Positions 25,408 to 34,119 of a stretch of 64,000 nt of DNA are shown here, piece by piece. Each line of letters opens with the position of its first letter. The stretch's first letter is position 1. The position numbers and the translations under genes were made by a program. The stretch is from NCBI GenBank assembly GCA_947475415.1, contig CANJLH010000015.1:1-64000 (forward strand), written 5' to 3'. The stretch comes from Caulobacteraceae bacterium. Its GTDB lineage: Bacteria > Pseudomonadota > Alphaproteobacteria > Caulobacterales > Caulobacteraceae. Under the pieces are notes generated by a model. The model saw only the letters and a program-made list of their open reading frames with translations. It had not been told where the DNA came from and did no database searches.

Positions 25408-26312
25408 ACAACCTCGGCGGGGGCGAGACGGCAGGCGTCGGCGCCGCCGGTTTCGACCTGCAGTGTGGCGTGACCGATGCCGAACCGGTGCGCCAGGCCC
25501 TCACAGGCGGCGTGCAGGAAACCGTCGCCGTCTTCGTTTACCGGCCGTGTGACGTGCGCGGTCAAGGCGGTCTCGGTCGTGCTCATCGACCAGATGTGCA
25601 AGTCATGCACCGCGTCCACGCCGGGCAGGTCGGCGAGCCAGGCGTTCACGGCCGCCACATCGATTCCGCGCGGCGCGGCGTCCAGAGCCATGTCCACGGA
25701 CTCCCGCAGCAGGCCGATGGTGCCAGTGACGATCACCGCGGCGATGCCCAGGCTCAGGGCCGGGTCGATCCAGAGTCGACCGCTCCAGGCCATCAATCCC
25801 GCCCCCGCCACAACCGCCGCCGAGACCGCCGCATCCGCCGCCATATGCTGGAAAGCGCCGCGCACATTCAGGTCCGCCTGTCCGCGCAGGAACAGCAGCG
25901 CGGTCGCGGTGTTCACCACCACGCCAATCGCAGCCGTGATCATCACCGCCTGGGTCGCAACCGGCGTTGGGGCCAGCAACCGGCGAACGGACTCAGAGAC
26001 GATTGCGCCCACAGTCAGAAGCAGAAGCACCGCATTGGCGAGGGACGCCAGCACCGTCGCCTTTCTCAAGCCATAGGTGCGCTGCTGCGTCGGCGCGCGA
26101 CGGGCCAGCACCGTAGCGCTCCAGGCCAACAACAGCGCGAGCACGTCAGAGAGGTTGTGGCCGGCGTCCGCCAGCAGCGCCAAGGACCCGGAATGGAAGC
26201 CCACTCCGGCCTCGGTGAGGACAAAAGCTGTGTTCAGCCCAACTGCAAGCGCGAAGGCGCGCCCGAAATCCTTCGGCGAATGGACGTGATTGTGATCGTG
26301 GTCGTGAGCCAT
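25404..26312 (-). CDS. Cation diffusion facilitator (probable Zn2+/Co2+ exporter)
   Basis: A 302-residue CDF transporter with six predicted helices and a C-terminal cytoplasmic domain. The N-terminus is histidine rich (HDHDHNHVH), and the HxxxD/DxxxD pattern occurs as ALLADAGHNLSDVLAL, typical of Zn-transporting members of the CzcD/ZitB group. I start at the ATG at 26312, preceded by AAGG; ATG at 26327 would add five residues. It overlaps waaA by four bases, so it is in the lipid A operon although it has no known part in lipid A synthesis. Metal specificity is inferred. Confidence 0.9.
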   Translation of the reverse strand: MAHDHDHNHVHSPKDFGRAFALAVGLNTAFVLTEAGVGFHSGSLALLADAGHNLSDVLALLLAWSATVLARRAPTQQRTYGLRKATVLASLANAVLLLLTVGAIVSESVRRLLAPTPVATQAVMITAAIGVVVNTATALLFLRGQADLNVRGAFQHMAADAAVSAAVVAGAGLMAWSGRLWIDPALSLGIAAVIVTGTIGLLRESVDMALDAAPRGIDVAAVNAWLADLPGVDAVHDLHIWSMSTTETALTAHVTRPVNEDGDGFLHAACEGLAHRFGIGHATLQVETGGADACRLAPAEVV

Positions 26313-26342
26313 GGCCTTATGTCTCACCGCCCGCGGGCCGGA

Positions 26343-27050
26343 TCAATCCGCATGGCCCTGTGTCAGCGCCTCGGCCCGCCGGGTTGCGGCGCTGAGCCTC
26401 GCCGACCAGGACCGGGCGAGCTCCTTCACCGACGCATCGTCAGCGTCGGCGGGACAGTGGCAGGGTCCGTCCCAGACCATGGCGCCGCGTCCGAATGGAA
26501 GCGCGAGCATCATTCGGTCCCAGCCCTTCAACCGGATCGCCGGCGACGCCGCCAGTCCCATCAGATAGACCGGCGCGCCTGTTCGCCGGGCTATCTGGAC
26601 GGCGCCGGGCGTAATTTCTTCATTGGGTCCACGAGGACCATCCGGCGTTATGACCAGCAGGCCGCCGTCGGCGATCCAGTCAACAGCCTCGCGAAAGGCC
26701 GCCGCGGCGGCACGGGCCTTGGCCGAATCGCCGGGTTTCGCCGTCGAAGCGCGGATCGACGGGTACCCCAGACGTTCAAGCGCCAGCGCCAGGAATGCTC
26801 CGTCGGACGAAGGTGAGATCATGCAGCGTCGCTTGGTCCGCAAGCCCCAGGCGTCGTCGACGGCCAGGCACAGGGAGATTCGACTGTGCCAGAACAGAGC
26901 CACCGCCCCATGTTGCGCGCCAAGGGCTGGTTCAACCACCCCACGGTTCTCGTAACGCCAGCGGAGGGTCCGCCCCACCGCCACCAGGTAGCCGACCAGC
27001 AGCCATGCCAGAACGGCCTGCACCCCAGGACGCCTCAGGAACTGCTTCAA
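26343..27050 (-). CDS. Lysophospholipid acyltransferase family protein (DUF374)
   Basis: A 235-residue inner-membrane acyltransferase-like protein. It has an N-terminal hydrophobic segment (VQAVLAWLLVGYLVAVGRTL), the region ALFWHSRISLCLAVD, and GLLVITPDGPRGPNEE, all typical of DUF374. These proteins are found beside waaA and msbA in alphaproteobacteria and are thought to act on lipid A or a related lipid, but the reaction is not settled. The gene overlaps the upstream MsbA-like ABC gene by four bases and precedes the cation transporter. Confidence 0.86.
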   Translation of the reverse strand: MKQFLRRPGVQAVLAWLLVGYLVAVGRTLRWRYENRGVVEPALGAQHGAVALFWHSRISLCLAVDDAWGLRTKRRCMISPSSDGAFLALALERLGYPSIRASTAKPGDSAKARAAAAAFREAVDWIADGGLLVITPDGPRGPNEEITPGAVQIARRTGAPVYLMGLAASPAIRLKGWDRMMLALPFGRGAMVWDGPCHCPADADDASVKELARSWSARLSAATRRAEALTQGHAD

Positions 27051-28825
27051 GCCGCGCTCTCCGCCTCCAGGTCTTGGCCCTTGGCCAGCCGGGTGTAGAG
27101 GCCTCCGGCGCGGATAAGGCTCGCGTGGGTTCCGGTCTCCACGATTCGGCCCTTGTCGATCACATAGATGCGGCCGGCGCCGCGCACCGTCGTCAACCTG
27201 TGGGCGATCAGCAATGTTGTGCGTCCAGCCATCAGCCGCGCCAGGGCCGCCTGGACCTGGGCTTCGCTCTCAGCGTCCAGCGCACTGGTGGCCTCGTCGA
27301 GCAACAGGATTGGCGCGTCCTTCAGGAACGCCCGCGCGATGGCGATGCGCTGCCGCTGCCCGCCGGAAAGCCTTGCGCCCGCCTCACCGACACTGGTCGC
27401 ATAGCCATCGGGCAGCGCTGCGATGAACTCGTGGGCGGCGGCCGCTCGAGCGGCGGCTTCTATCTCTGAGTCGCTGGCCTCGGGGTTCGCATAGGCGATA
27501 TTGGCGCGCACCGTGTCGTCGAAAAGGAACGGCTCCTGGGTCACCAGCGCGATGTGCCTGCGCAGAGACGCCAATGACGCCTCGCGAATATCGACACCGT
27601 CCAAGGTCACCCGTCCTGCGGTTGGGTCATAGAACCGCGGAATCAGGTTCAGGATCGTCGTCTTGCCGCCGCCGGAAGGTCCGACCAGGGCCACGGTTTC
27701 GCCGCGCCGCGCCTCAAGTGTCACATCTTCCAGCACGGGCGGGCCATCGCCATAGGCGAAGCTGACATTCTCCAGGCGAATGACCCCATTGGGCGCGACC
27801 AGTGACCTGGCCCCGGCGATTTCGCGCACTCGAGGTTCGACATCCAGCGCCGCGAACAGCCGCCGGGCCGCCGACAGGCCCTCGGCCATCACCGTCTGGA
27901 GATTGGCGAGCTGGCGCAGCGACTGCGACGCCATGCCCAGCGCGGTGACGAAGGCCACGAAGGCGCCGACGTTGGTGGCTCCCGATAGGGACCGCCATCC
28001 TGCGTAGGCCAGCACGCCGGCGATAACCAGGGTCATCATCAGCTCTGTCGCCGGCGCAGCCATGGCTCGGGCGTTGGCGCCCTTCTCCAGATGGCTCTGA
28101 CGGCGGGCCACCACGGCGGCGACGCGGGCTTCCTCATGGGCCTCGCGATTGTCGATCTTGACCACGCGCACGCCGTCCAGGCTCTCCATCACCGCCGTGG
28201 ACAGGGCCGATGTCTCAGTCATCGCGCCTTTGGCCGCCTTGGTGGTCCGTCTGGAAAAGCGCCGCATGATCGCCGTCGCCGCCGGCACGGCCACCAGCAG
28301 CACCAGGGCGAAGGCCTTGTCGTTGGAGATCATCACAGTCACTGCACCCAGGACGATCAACAGGTGCTGGGTATAATTCACTATGCCTGCGGTCGCCGCC
28401 TCGCGGATCAGGCCGGCGTCATAGAGCACCGACGAGACATAGGCGCCGGTGTGCTGGGTGCGCAGCCGCGCCAGATCGGCGCGGATCAGGTTCGCGAACA
28501 GTTGCACCTGAACGTCGCCCACCACCGCATTGCCGATCCGATTGATCAACCGAGCCTGCACCATCTGGGCGATCGCGCGCCCCAATGAGTAGCCGACGAT
28601 CGTCAGTGGGATAACGATGATTGCGCCGGGCTTATGGTTGACCAGAAGGTCGTTGACCGCAGGCTCCAGAATCTGGGCCAGCTTTACGGAAAAGAAGCCG
28701 ACGGCCGCCGCCGCCACAAGCGCGACGGCGAGCCTGGCCCAGCGGGGCGCCAGATAGGCCCGCCATATGCGGCCGATCAGGACCCGGGCCGGAAGTTCGG
28801 CCGCGGCGGAGACGCTTTCGCTCAT
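27047..28825 (-). CDS. ABC transporter, fused permease-ATPase (MsbA-like lipid flippase)
   Basis: A 592-residue half-transporter. Six helices occupy about residues 25-330. The ATPase has Walker A (GPSGGGKTT), signature LSGGQRQR and Walker B ILLLDEATSALD, followed by the H-loop LIAHRL. The order msbA-like, DUF374, transporter, waaA, lpxK points to lipid A-core flipping across the inner membrane. Other lipid or peptide exporters of the same fold cannot be excluded from sequence. It is the first gene of the operon that ends with lpxK. Confidence 0.87.
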   Translation of the reverse strand: MSESVSAAAELPARVLIGRIWRAYLAPRWARLAVALVAAAAVGFFSVKLAQILEPAVNDLLVNHKPGAIIVIPLTIVGYSLGRAIAQMVQARLINRIGNAVVGDVQVQLFANLIRADLARLRTQHTGAYVSSVLYDAGLIREAATAGIVNYTQHLLIVLGAVTVMISNDKAFALVLLVAVPAATAIMRRFSRRTTKAAKGAMTETSALSTAVMESLDGVRVVKIDNREAHEEARVAAVVARRQSHLEKGANARAMAAPATELMMTLVIAGVLAYAGWRSLSGATNVGAFVAFVTALGMASQSLRQLANLQTVMAEGLSAARRLFAALDVEPRVREIAGARSLVAPNGVIRLENVSFAYGDGPPVLEDVTLEARRGETVALVGPSGGGKTTILNLIPRFYDPTAGRVTLDGVDIREASLASLRRHIALVTQEPFLFDDTVRANIAYANPEASDSEIEAAARAAAAHEFIAALPDGYATSVGEAGARLSGGQRQRIAIARAFLKDAPILLLDEATSALDAESEAQVQAALARLMAGRTTLLIAHRLTTVRGAGRIYVIDKGRIVETGTHASLIRAGGLYTRLAKGQDLEAESAA

Positions 28826-28876
28826 GGCTCAGGCGTCCCGCGATGCGGCGACGAAGTCAAGCCGGTGCGGCGCGGC

Positions 28877-30382
28877 TCAGACCGCGTCCTCAAACAGCGC
28901 CTTGATCTCAATGATCTTCGGTTTCATCGACGGCGTTCGCGGCATGTCGTCAATGAACCGGTAGAGGGTTGGCGCCTGGTAGGGCAGCATGTTCGCCCGC
29001 GCCCAGGCGCGCAATTCGTCCTCCGTCAGCTTGGCGCCTTCGCGTAAAACCACCGCGGCGGCGGGGACGGCGCCCAGGCGCTTGTCGGCGACGCCGACCA
29101 CACAGCACTCGCGCACGTCGGGATGGCGCTCGATGATCTGGCCGATCTCTTCACCGTGCACCTTGAATCCGCCCCGGTTGATGGCGTTGTCGGTGCGTCC
29201 GGTGATCCACAGGTAGCGGTCCGCATCAAGGCGGGCGAGGTCGGTGGTGCGCACCCACTTGCCCTCCCAGACGAAATCGCCGCGCAGCTCCAGCACGCCC
29301 TCAGTCCCAAACGCCAGGACTTCGCCGGTGTCGGGATTGACCACCCGGGCGTCGTATTCCTTGGCCACGCGGCCCACCGAGCCGCGGTGGCTTTCCCAGT
29401 TGGAACGCCAGTCGTCGATTTCCCAGCCGGACACACCGGTGAACTCGGTGGAGCCATAATTGGTCAGCAGCGGCTTTTTGAATTTTTCCCAGCAACGGTC
29501 GATGGTCTCGTTGCTGGTGGGCGCCGTGCCGCAGCGGAAGGCGATGACGCTCTCGAACTCCTCGGCGGTGGCGTCGGATTCCAACAGCATCAGCATGGCG
29601 CTGGGTGGAATGCTGGCGACCCTGGGTTTGTGCTCGCGTACGGCCTGGCGCCATTCGGCCAGGTTGAACTTGTCCAGCATGCAGATCTTGAAGCCGCCCA
29701 TAACCGCATGGATCAGCCCCCACAGGCCGGCGATATGCACCAGAGCGCCTTGGTGAATGGTCACCGCCTTGCGCAGGGTGGGTTCCCCGTCGAGGGTGCG
29801 GTTGCGCTCAAATCGCAGCGCCACCTCCATGGTTTTCAGAACCCTGTGGCGGGTCAGCGGCACGCGCTTGGGCGTGCCGGTTGTCCCCGAGGTCAGCATA
29901 TAGATGACCACGTCGTGGTCGGGGACGAACATCTCCGCCCCGGTGATCTTCTCCAGGCCGGCCACAAGGCGCACCGGCGCGGCGGAATCACCGGTGAGCT
30001 CCACCCCGGCGGCGCCGATCTCCCTGGCCACGTCCTTCAGCGCCGGACGGCTCCAGTCCTCGGACGACGCTGCGATCACCGGCGGACGCAGCTTGCGTAT
30101 GTCGGCCGCCAGGGTCTCATCGGGATAGAAGGGGTTGAGGGTGATCAGGCACCGGTCCGACGCCACCACGGACAGGATCAGTCCCGCATGCTCTGGCGTG
30201 TTGCGCAGGATGCAACCGACCGCGCCGGTGGGTGGCGAGCCAGCCTGGACGAGGGCCGCGTCGACGCCGTCGACGATCGCGCCGATCTCGCCCCAGCTAC
30301 GCCATTTGCCTTCAAACTGGATCGCGTCGGCGGCCGGATCGATCTTCAGCGTCTTGCGGATGCGGTCGTGAAAATTGGTCAT
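28877..30382 (-). CDS. Class I adenylate-forming enzyme (acyl-CoA synthetase/ligase)
   Basis: A 501-residue AMP-binding protein that should activate a carboxylic acid as acyl-AMP and then as a thioester. The P-loop-like core motif is YMLTSGTTGTPKRVP, a second motif is NYGSTE, and the C-terminal hinge region contains TGRTDNAINRGGFKVHGEE, with the catalytic lysine expected near PSMKPKI at the end. I start at the ATG at 30382 because GAGG stands six bases before it; ATG at 30409 is also open. It lies 51 bases upstream of the MsbA-like gene. The acid substrate is unknown. Confidence 0.88.
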   Translation of the reverse strand: MTNFHDRIRKTLKIDPAADAIQFEGKWRSWGEIGAIVDGVDAALVQAGSPPTGAVGCILRNTPEHAGLILSVVASDRCLITLNPFYPDETLAADIRKLRPPVIAASSEDWSRPALKDVAREIGAAGVELTGDSAAPVRLVAGLEKITGAEMFVPDHDVVIYMLTSGTTGTPKRVPLTRHRVLKTMEVALRFERNRTLDGEPTLRKAVTIHQGALVHIAGLWGLIHAVMGGFKICMLDKFNLAEWRQAVREHKPRVASIPPSAMLMLLESDATAEEFESVIAFRCGTAPTSNETIDRCWEKFKKPLLTNYGSTEFTGVSGWEIDDWRSNWESHRGSVGRVAKEYDARVVNPDTGEVLAFGTEGVLELRGDFVWEGKWVRTTDLARLDADRYLWITGRTDNAINRGGFKVHGEEIGQIIERHPDVRECCVVGVADKRLGAVPAAAVVLREGAKLTEDELRAWARANMLPYQAPTLYRFIDDMPRTPSMKPKIIEIKALFEDAV

Positions 30383-30445
30383 GCGAGCCTCGTGGGAAAC
30401 GGCCGGCACATTCCATCGCCTGGGCCCGCCCGTCCAGTGACCGAA

Positions 30446-31171
30446 ATGAATTCAATCATGGCCGAACTCACACTAGTTAGGCCTGAGATGACGCGGGAGC
30501 GCCGATTGGCCGAATTCGATCTCTCAACCCGCGGCGGGCGCCTGCGGACCTACTTGGACTATCTGTGGAACGACCACGCCTATCTGCGGCTGGGGTTTCG
30601 CAACGCGCACTGGATCAGTGATGAGCTGGCGCGGGCGAATCAGCCCTGGCCGCATCAACTGGCCGGCTGGAAGCGCCAGGGGGTTCGCACGGTGATCAAC
30701 CTGCGCGGGGGCTTCGACGCCAGTTTCCATGCCCTCGAGAAGGCCGCGTGCGAACACCTGGGCCTGAACCTGGTCGACTTCACGATCACCTCTCGAGAGG
30801 TTCCAAGCTTGGCGAGGGTGCTCGGGGCCAAGGCCTTGTTCGAGACCGTGGAATATCCGGCGATGATGCACTGCAAGTCCGGCGCGGACCGGGCCGGAAT
30901 CATGAGTGTGTTCTACATGCATTTCCGAAGGGGCCTGCCAATCCGGGAGGCGTTGGACCAGCTTTCCTTGCGCTATCTCCACGTCAGGGCTGGCAAGACC
31001 GGAGTGCTGGACTACACCTTCGAACGCTACCTCGCGGAGGGCGAGCCGGTCGGTCAGAGCTTCCTCGACTGGGTGCGGAGCCCTGCCTACGATCCCGCCG
31101 CCATCAAGTCCGACTTCCGCGCCCAATGGTGGGGCAGGGCGCTGACTGAGGGGCTGCTCAGGCGGGAATAG
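30446..31171 (+). CDS. Dual-specificity/tyrosine phosphatase family protein
   Basis: The catalytic loop is HCKSGADRAG, the CX5R signature of cysteine-based phosphatases, and the upstream VRTVINLRGG matches the family's first strand. The 241-residue chain (from ATG 30446; ATGs at 30458 and 30488 are alternatives) has no signal peptide. Some related proteins act on phosphoinositides or lipid phosphates rather than on phosphotyrosine, and the lipid A setting makes a lipid substrate possible, but nothing here proves it. It is the only + strand gene amid a minus-strand block and converges on DUF4170 with six bases between. Confidence 0.82.
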   Translation: MNSIMAELTLVRPEMTRERRLAEFDLSTRGGRLRTYLDYLWNDHAYLRLGFRNAHWISDELARANQPWPHQLAGWKRQGVRTVINLRGGFDASFHALEKAACEHLGLNLVDFTITSREVPSLARVLGAKALFETVEYPAMMHCKSGADRAGIMSVFYMHFRRGLPIREALDQLSLRYLHVRAGKTGVLDYTFERYLAEGEPVGQSFLDWVRSPAYDPAAIKSDFRAQWWGRALTEGLLRRE

Positions 31172-31177
31172 CCGTTC

Positions 31178-31429
31178 TCAATGGTCGTGGTCGCCGCCAT
31201 GGTCGTCATCGTCGAGAGGATCCAGCAGCTTGTGGGCGTGGATGATGAAATAGCGCATCAGAGCGTTGTCCACCGTGGCCTGGGCGCGGGCCCGCCAGGC
31301 CTTCATGGCCTCTCCGTAGTTGGGGAAAGCGCCTACGAACTCGACCTTCTTCAGGTCCTTAAAGGCGATTTGGTCCAGGTCGGCGAGTTCACCGCCAATC
31401 ACAAGGTGCAGGAGTTGTCTGTCGGGCAT
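31178..31429 (-). CDS. DUF4170 domain-containing protein
   Basis: A small 83-residue cytoplasmic protein with a mixed alpha/beta core and an acidic, histidine-rich tail (DPLDDDDHGGDHDH). It fits DUF4170, a family found next to cysQ and Kdo transferase genes in alphaproteobacteria. Its function is unknown; the tail could bind metal. It follows cysQ by two bases on the same strand, so they are co-expressed. Confidence 0.85.
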   Translation of the reverse strand: MPDRQLLHLVIGGELADLDQIAFKDLKKVEFVGAFPNYGEAMKAWRARAQATVDNALMRYFIIHAHKLLDPLDDDDHGGDHDH

Positions 31430-31431
31430 GG

Positions 31432-32253
31432 CTACTTCGATGCGGCGTTAGGGGGCGTCTGACGCGGCGCAATATGCGCAAGGCGCTCCAGGATCAATGG
31501 GGCGATCAGCGGGTTGGCGCAGACTAGGTTGGACTGCTGCGGAATTGAGCGATTGTAGCTGAAAACTCCTCCCTGATGGTCCCCGCACTGTGCGCCGGCC
31601 TCTCTGGCGATCAGGTCGGCCGCCGCCAGGTCCCAGTCGTGCTTGGGCGCCAGCGTCAGGGTGGCGTCAAAATCGCCGGAAGCCACCAGGCACATGCGAT
31701 AGGCGGTGGAGTTCCGCGGCTCCACCCGCATTGCGGGCCACGGCGTCGGCCAGTCAATATGGGTGAACAGACGCGGCTCGCCGACGATGCCGGCATCCTC
31801 CAGGGCTGAGGTTTCGCTGACGCGGATCGGCCGTCCATTAAGCGTTGCGCCGTCACCGACAGCCGCCGCGTACACTTCACCGGTCTGCGGGGCGAAAACT
31901 ACACCTGCGATGGGCCTGTCGTCCTCTACAACGGCGGCTGATACAGCCCACCAAGGGCGGTCGTTGAGAAATGCCCGGGTGCCGTCAATCGGATCAACCA
32001 CGAACAGGCGGCGGCGGCTCATACGGTCGGAATCGTCGGCCGTTTCTTCCGAGAGCCAGCCATAGTCAGGCCGCGCGCTGCGTAGGCGTTCGGTCAGCAG
32101 CGCATCACAGGCGAAGTCGGCGTTGGTGACCGGCGAGTTTCCCGCCTTGTAGTCGATTTCAAGCCCGGCCGCGCGCAGCCGCAGGGCAAGCTCACCCGCG
32201 GCTCGGGCGACGTCGAGGAGCAACGCAAGGTCCAGTCGCGGGTTGGCGTTCAT
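31432..32253 (-). CDS. cysQ: 3'(2'),5'-bisphosphate nucleotidase (inositol monophosphatase family)
   Basis: Hydrolyses 3'-phosphoadenosine 5'-phosphate (PAP) to AMP, preventing build-up of an inhibitor of sulfation and sulfate assimilation. The Mg-binding motif DPIDGTRAF is visible, with LSEETADDSDR before it and WDLAAADLI near the C-terminus, all in the FIG phosphatase fold. Length 273. It overlaps pmbA by four bases and precedes DUF4170. A link to the sulfotransferase at 2404-3183 is plausible because that enzyme would make PAP. Inositol phosphates are an alternative substrate. Confidence 0.88.
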   Translation of the reverse strand: MNANPRLDLALLLDVARAAGELALRLRAAGLEIDYKAGNSPVTNADFACDALLTERLRSARPDYGWLSEETADDSDRMSRRRLFVVDPIDGTRAFLNDRPWWAVSAAVVEDDRPIAGVVFAPQTGEVYAAAVGDGATLNGRPIRVSETSALEDAGIVGEPRLFTHIDWPTPWPAMRVEPRNSTAYRMCLVASGDFDATLTLAPKHDWDLAAADLIAREAGAQCGDHQGGVFSYNRSIPQQSNLVCANPLIAPLILERLAHIAPRQTPPNAASK

Positions 32254-33590
32254 AGTCCCGCGATGGCGAGCCCATCCACCAATAAGGAGGGCGCGTTTGA
32301 AGCGCCTCGAATCTCCAGATCAGAGCCTGGGACGAGCCGCGCGTAGATGTCGATCAGATTGCCCGCAACGGTGATCTCTGTGACTGGGTAGGCCGGCTCA
32401 CCATTTTCGAACCATACGCCCGAGCACCCGACAGACCAGTCGCCGGTGTTTCCATTCAGCGAAGGACCGAACATCGAGGTGACCAGGAGGCCCGCGCCGG
32501 CGTCGCGCATCAGGCCGGCCTGATCTGTCGTCCCGGGCGTGAACGTCAGGTTAGCAGGCGAAACCCCGGATGGGCCGGCCAATCTGCGCGATGCGTGGCC
32601 GGTGGTGACCAGGCCGAGCTGGCGCGCCGATGATGAATTCAAAAGCCAAGTGGTGAGTATGCCCTTGTCGATCAGCCTGCGGAACTGATTGGCGACACCC
32701 TCGTCGTCGAAGGGCGCTGATCCCAGGCCGCGCCGCCGGTGCGGATCGTCGGTGATTTCGACATCAGCGGCGAACACCCGTTCGCCCAGCTTGTCTTTAA
32801 GGAAGGATGCGCCCCTGGCGATGGACGGCCCTGAAATCGCGCCCACCAGCGGGCCGATCAACGCTGCGGCGATGCGATTCTCAAAAATCACAGGTGCTGT
32901 GGTCGAGGCGATCTTGCGCGCGCCCAGCCGGGCGGCCGCTCGGCGGCCGGCCTCGGCCCCGATCGCGCCCGACCCTGGCAGATCCTCTTGCCAGCGCACA
33001 GTACGCCAGTCGCTGCCCGTTTCCATGGCCTGCCCGTCTCCGGCGATCGCCGTGGCGGCGACGGAGAAGCTCGAGGCCCTGTGCAGGCTGGAAAAGCCGC
33101 CGCTGGTGGCCATGCGCCATTCCGACGCCCCCCAGGAAGCCGTGGCGCCGTCGGAATTCACAATCCGAGGGACGGCGCGAGCTGAGTCCTCGGCCTCCTT
33201 AGCCCGCGCCTCCAGCGTCTCTGGGGTCGGCTCGGCTGGATCGAACAAATCTAGATCCGGCAATGGACCACGCGCCAGCCGGTCGGAATCTGCGAGGCCA
33301 GCATAGGGGTCCTCGGGCGCCAGCCGCGCCATGGCGACGACGCGTTCCACGAGCCTGGCCCGGGCGTCGGCCGAGATGTCCGAGGATGACACCGTCGCCT
33401 GTCTATGACCCACGAACACCCGCAGGCCGAGGTCGCGAGACTCCTCGCGTTCCACCTCCTCGAGCTTGCCGAGACGTACGGAGATGGAGAGCGCGCGGCG
33501 ATTGGCGGCGACCGCCTCGGCGGCGTCGGCGCCGGCCTTGAGGGCGGCGGCGACGAGGTCGTTCAGCATGGCTTCGTCCATCCGTCGCAT
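32250..33590 (-). CDS. pmbA: TldD/PmbA family metalloprotease-related protein
   Basis: A 446-residue protein of the TldD/PmbA family. In other bacteria the TldD-TldE pair degrades unfolded or modified peptides and matures microcins. The N-terminal cystatin-like region and the C-terminal segment with GVWFENGEPAYPVTEITVAGN are typical of PmbA (TldE). PmbA itself lacks the HExxxH zinc site of TldD, and no such motif is seen. The start is uncertain: ATGs at 33590, 33581 and 33569 are in frame. It overlaps cysQ by four bases. No tldD is in the window. Confidence 0.9.
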   Translation of the reverse strand: MRRMDEAMLNDLVAAALKAGADAAEAVAANRRALSISVRLGKLEEVEREESRDLGLRVFVGHRQATVSSSDISADARARLVERVVAMARLAPEDPYAGLADSDRLARGPLPDLDLFDPAEPTPETLEARAKEAEDSARAVPRIVNSDGATASWGASEWRMATSGGFSSLHRASSFSVAATAIAGDGQAMETGSDWRTVRWQEDLPGSGAIGAEAGRRAAARLGARKIASTTAPVIFENRIAAALIGPLVGAISGPSIARGASFLKDKLGERVFAADVEITDDPHRRRGLGSAPFDDEGVANQFRRLIDKGILTTWLLNSSSARQLGLVTTGHASRRLAGPSGVSPANLTFTPGTTDQAGLMRDAGAGLLVTSMFGPSLNGNTGDWSVGCSGVWFENGEPAYPVTEITVAGNLIDIYARLVPGSDLEIRGASNAPSLLVDGLAIAGL

Positions 33591-33631
33591 ATGGCCGACC
33601 CAAGGGCCTGCGGCAAGCGTGGCCGGACGCT

Positions 33632-34033
33632 TCAGGCGACGGCGTAGAACAGAAGCGCCACGCCTGCGAAGACATAGGCGAGCCAGGTTATCGATACCCC
33701 AATCGCCCGCGCCAGGGTGGCCTCCCCCGATCGCGACAGGCCGATGGCGTGAATCACGCGACCTACGAACATCAACAGGCCCAGGATGTGGACGACCACA
33801 GGGGCGACATCCAGCGCGGCGAACAGGGCCAGCGTCGCCATGCCGGCGGGGACATACTCTGTCGCATTGCCGAAGGCGCGGATCGCTTGGGCGAGGTCGG
33901 GAATGTCGCCGTCACCCAGCGCCACCCTGTGCTGCTGACGCTTGCGCACCACCAGAATTGATAGGATCAAAAGTAGAATGATGTGCAGGCCGGCCCAAAA
34001 TGCCGCCGCGTGTCCGGATGTCGCCGCTGTCAT
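33632..34033 (-). CDS. MAPEG family membrane protein
   Basis: A 133-residue protein with four predicted membrane helices. Residues 12-29 form the first helix, a basic/polar loop with RKRQQHRVALGDG follows, and FGNATEYVPAGM near residue 54 is a clear MAPEG motif. MAPEG proteins bind glutathione or lipids; the bacterial function is mostly unknown. It stands 41 bases upstream of pmbA on the same strand. A housekeeping role cannot be specified. Confidence 0.85.
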   Translation of the reverse strand: MTAATSGHAAAFWAGLHIILLLILSILVVRKRQQHRVALGDGDIPDLAQAIRAFGNATEYVPAGMATLALFAALDVAPVVVHILGLLMFVGRVIHAIGLSRSGEATLARAIGVSITWLAYVFAGVALLFYAVA

Positions 34034-34119
34034 CGCCCCCGGTCCGTCCTACTGACGCCGCGGCAGGATTGGCCGCGAAAGGCGCCAAGAGCAAGGCCGT
34101 CCGCACTGACTGCGGGAGT

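Noticed and set aside
25299..26816. A 505-codon + strand ORF over waaA, the cation transporter and DUF374 genes
   Set aside because: Antisense to three recognisable genes, with no domain of its own.
29123..30445. Long + strand open frame before the CX5R phosphatase
   Set aside because: It is antisense to the acyl-CoA ligase and merely extends the phosphatase frame; phosphatase homology begins after about 30480.
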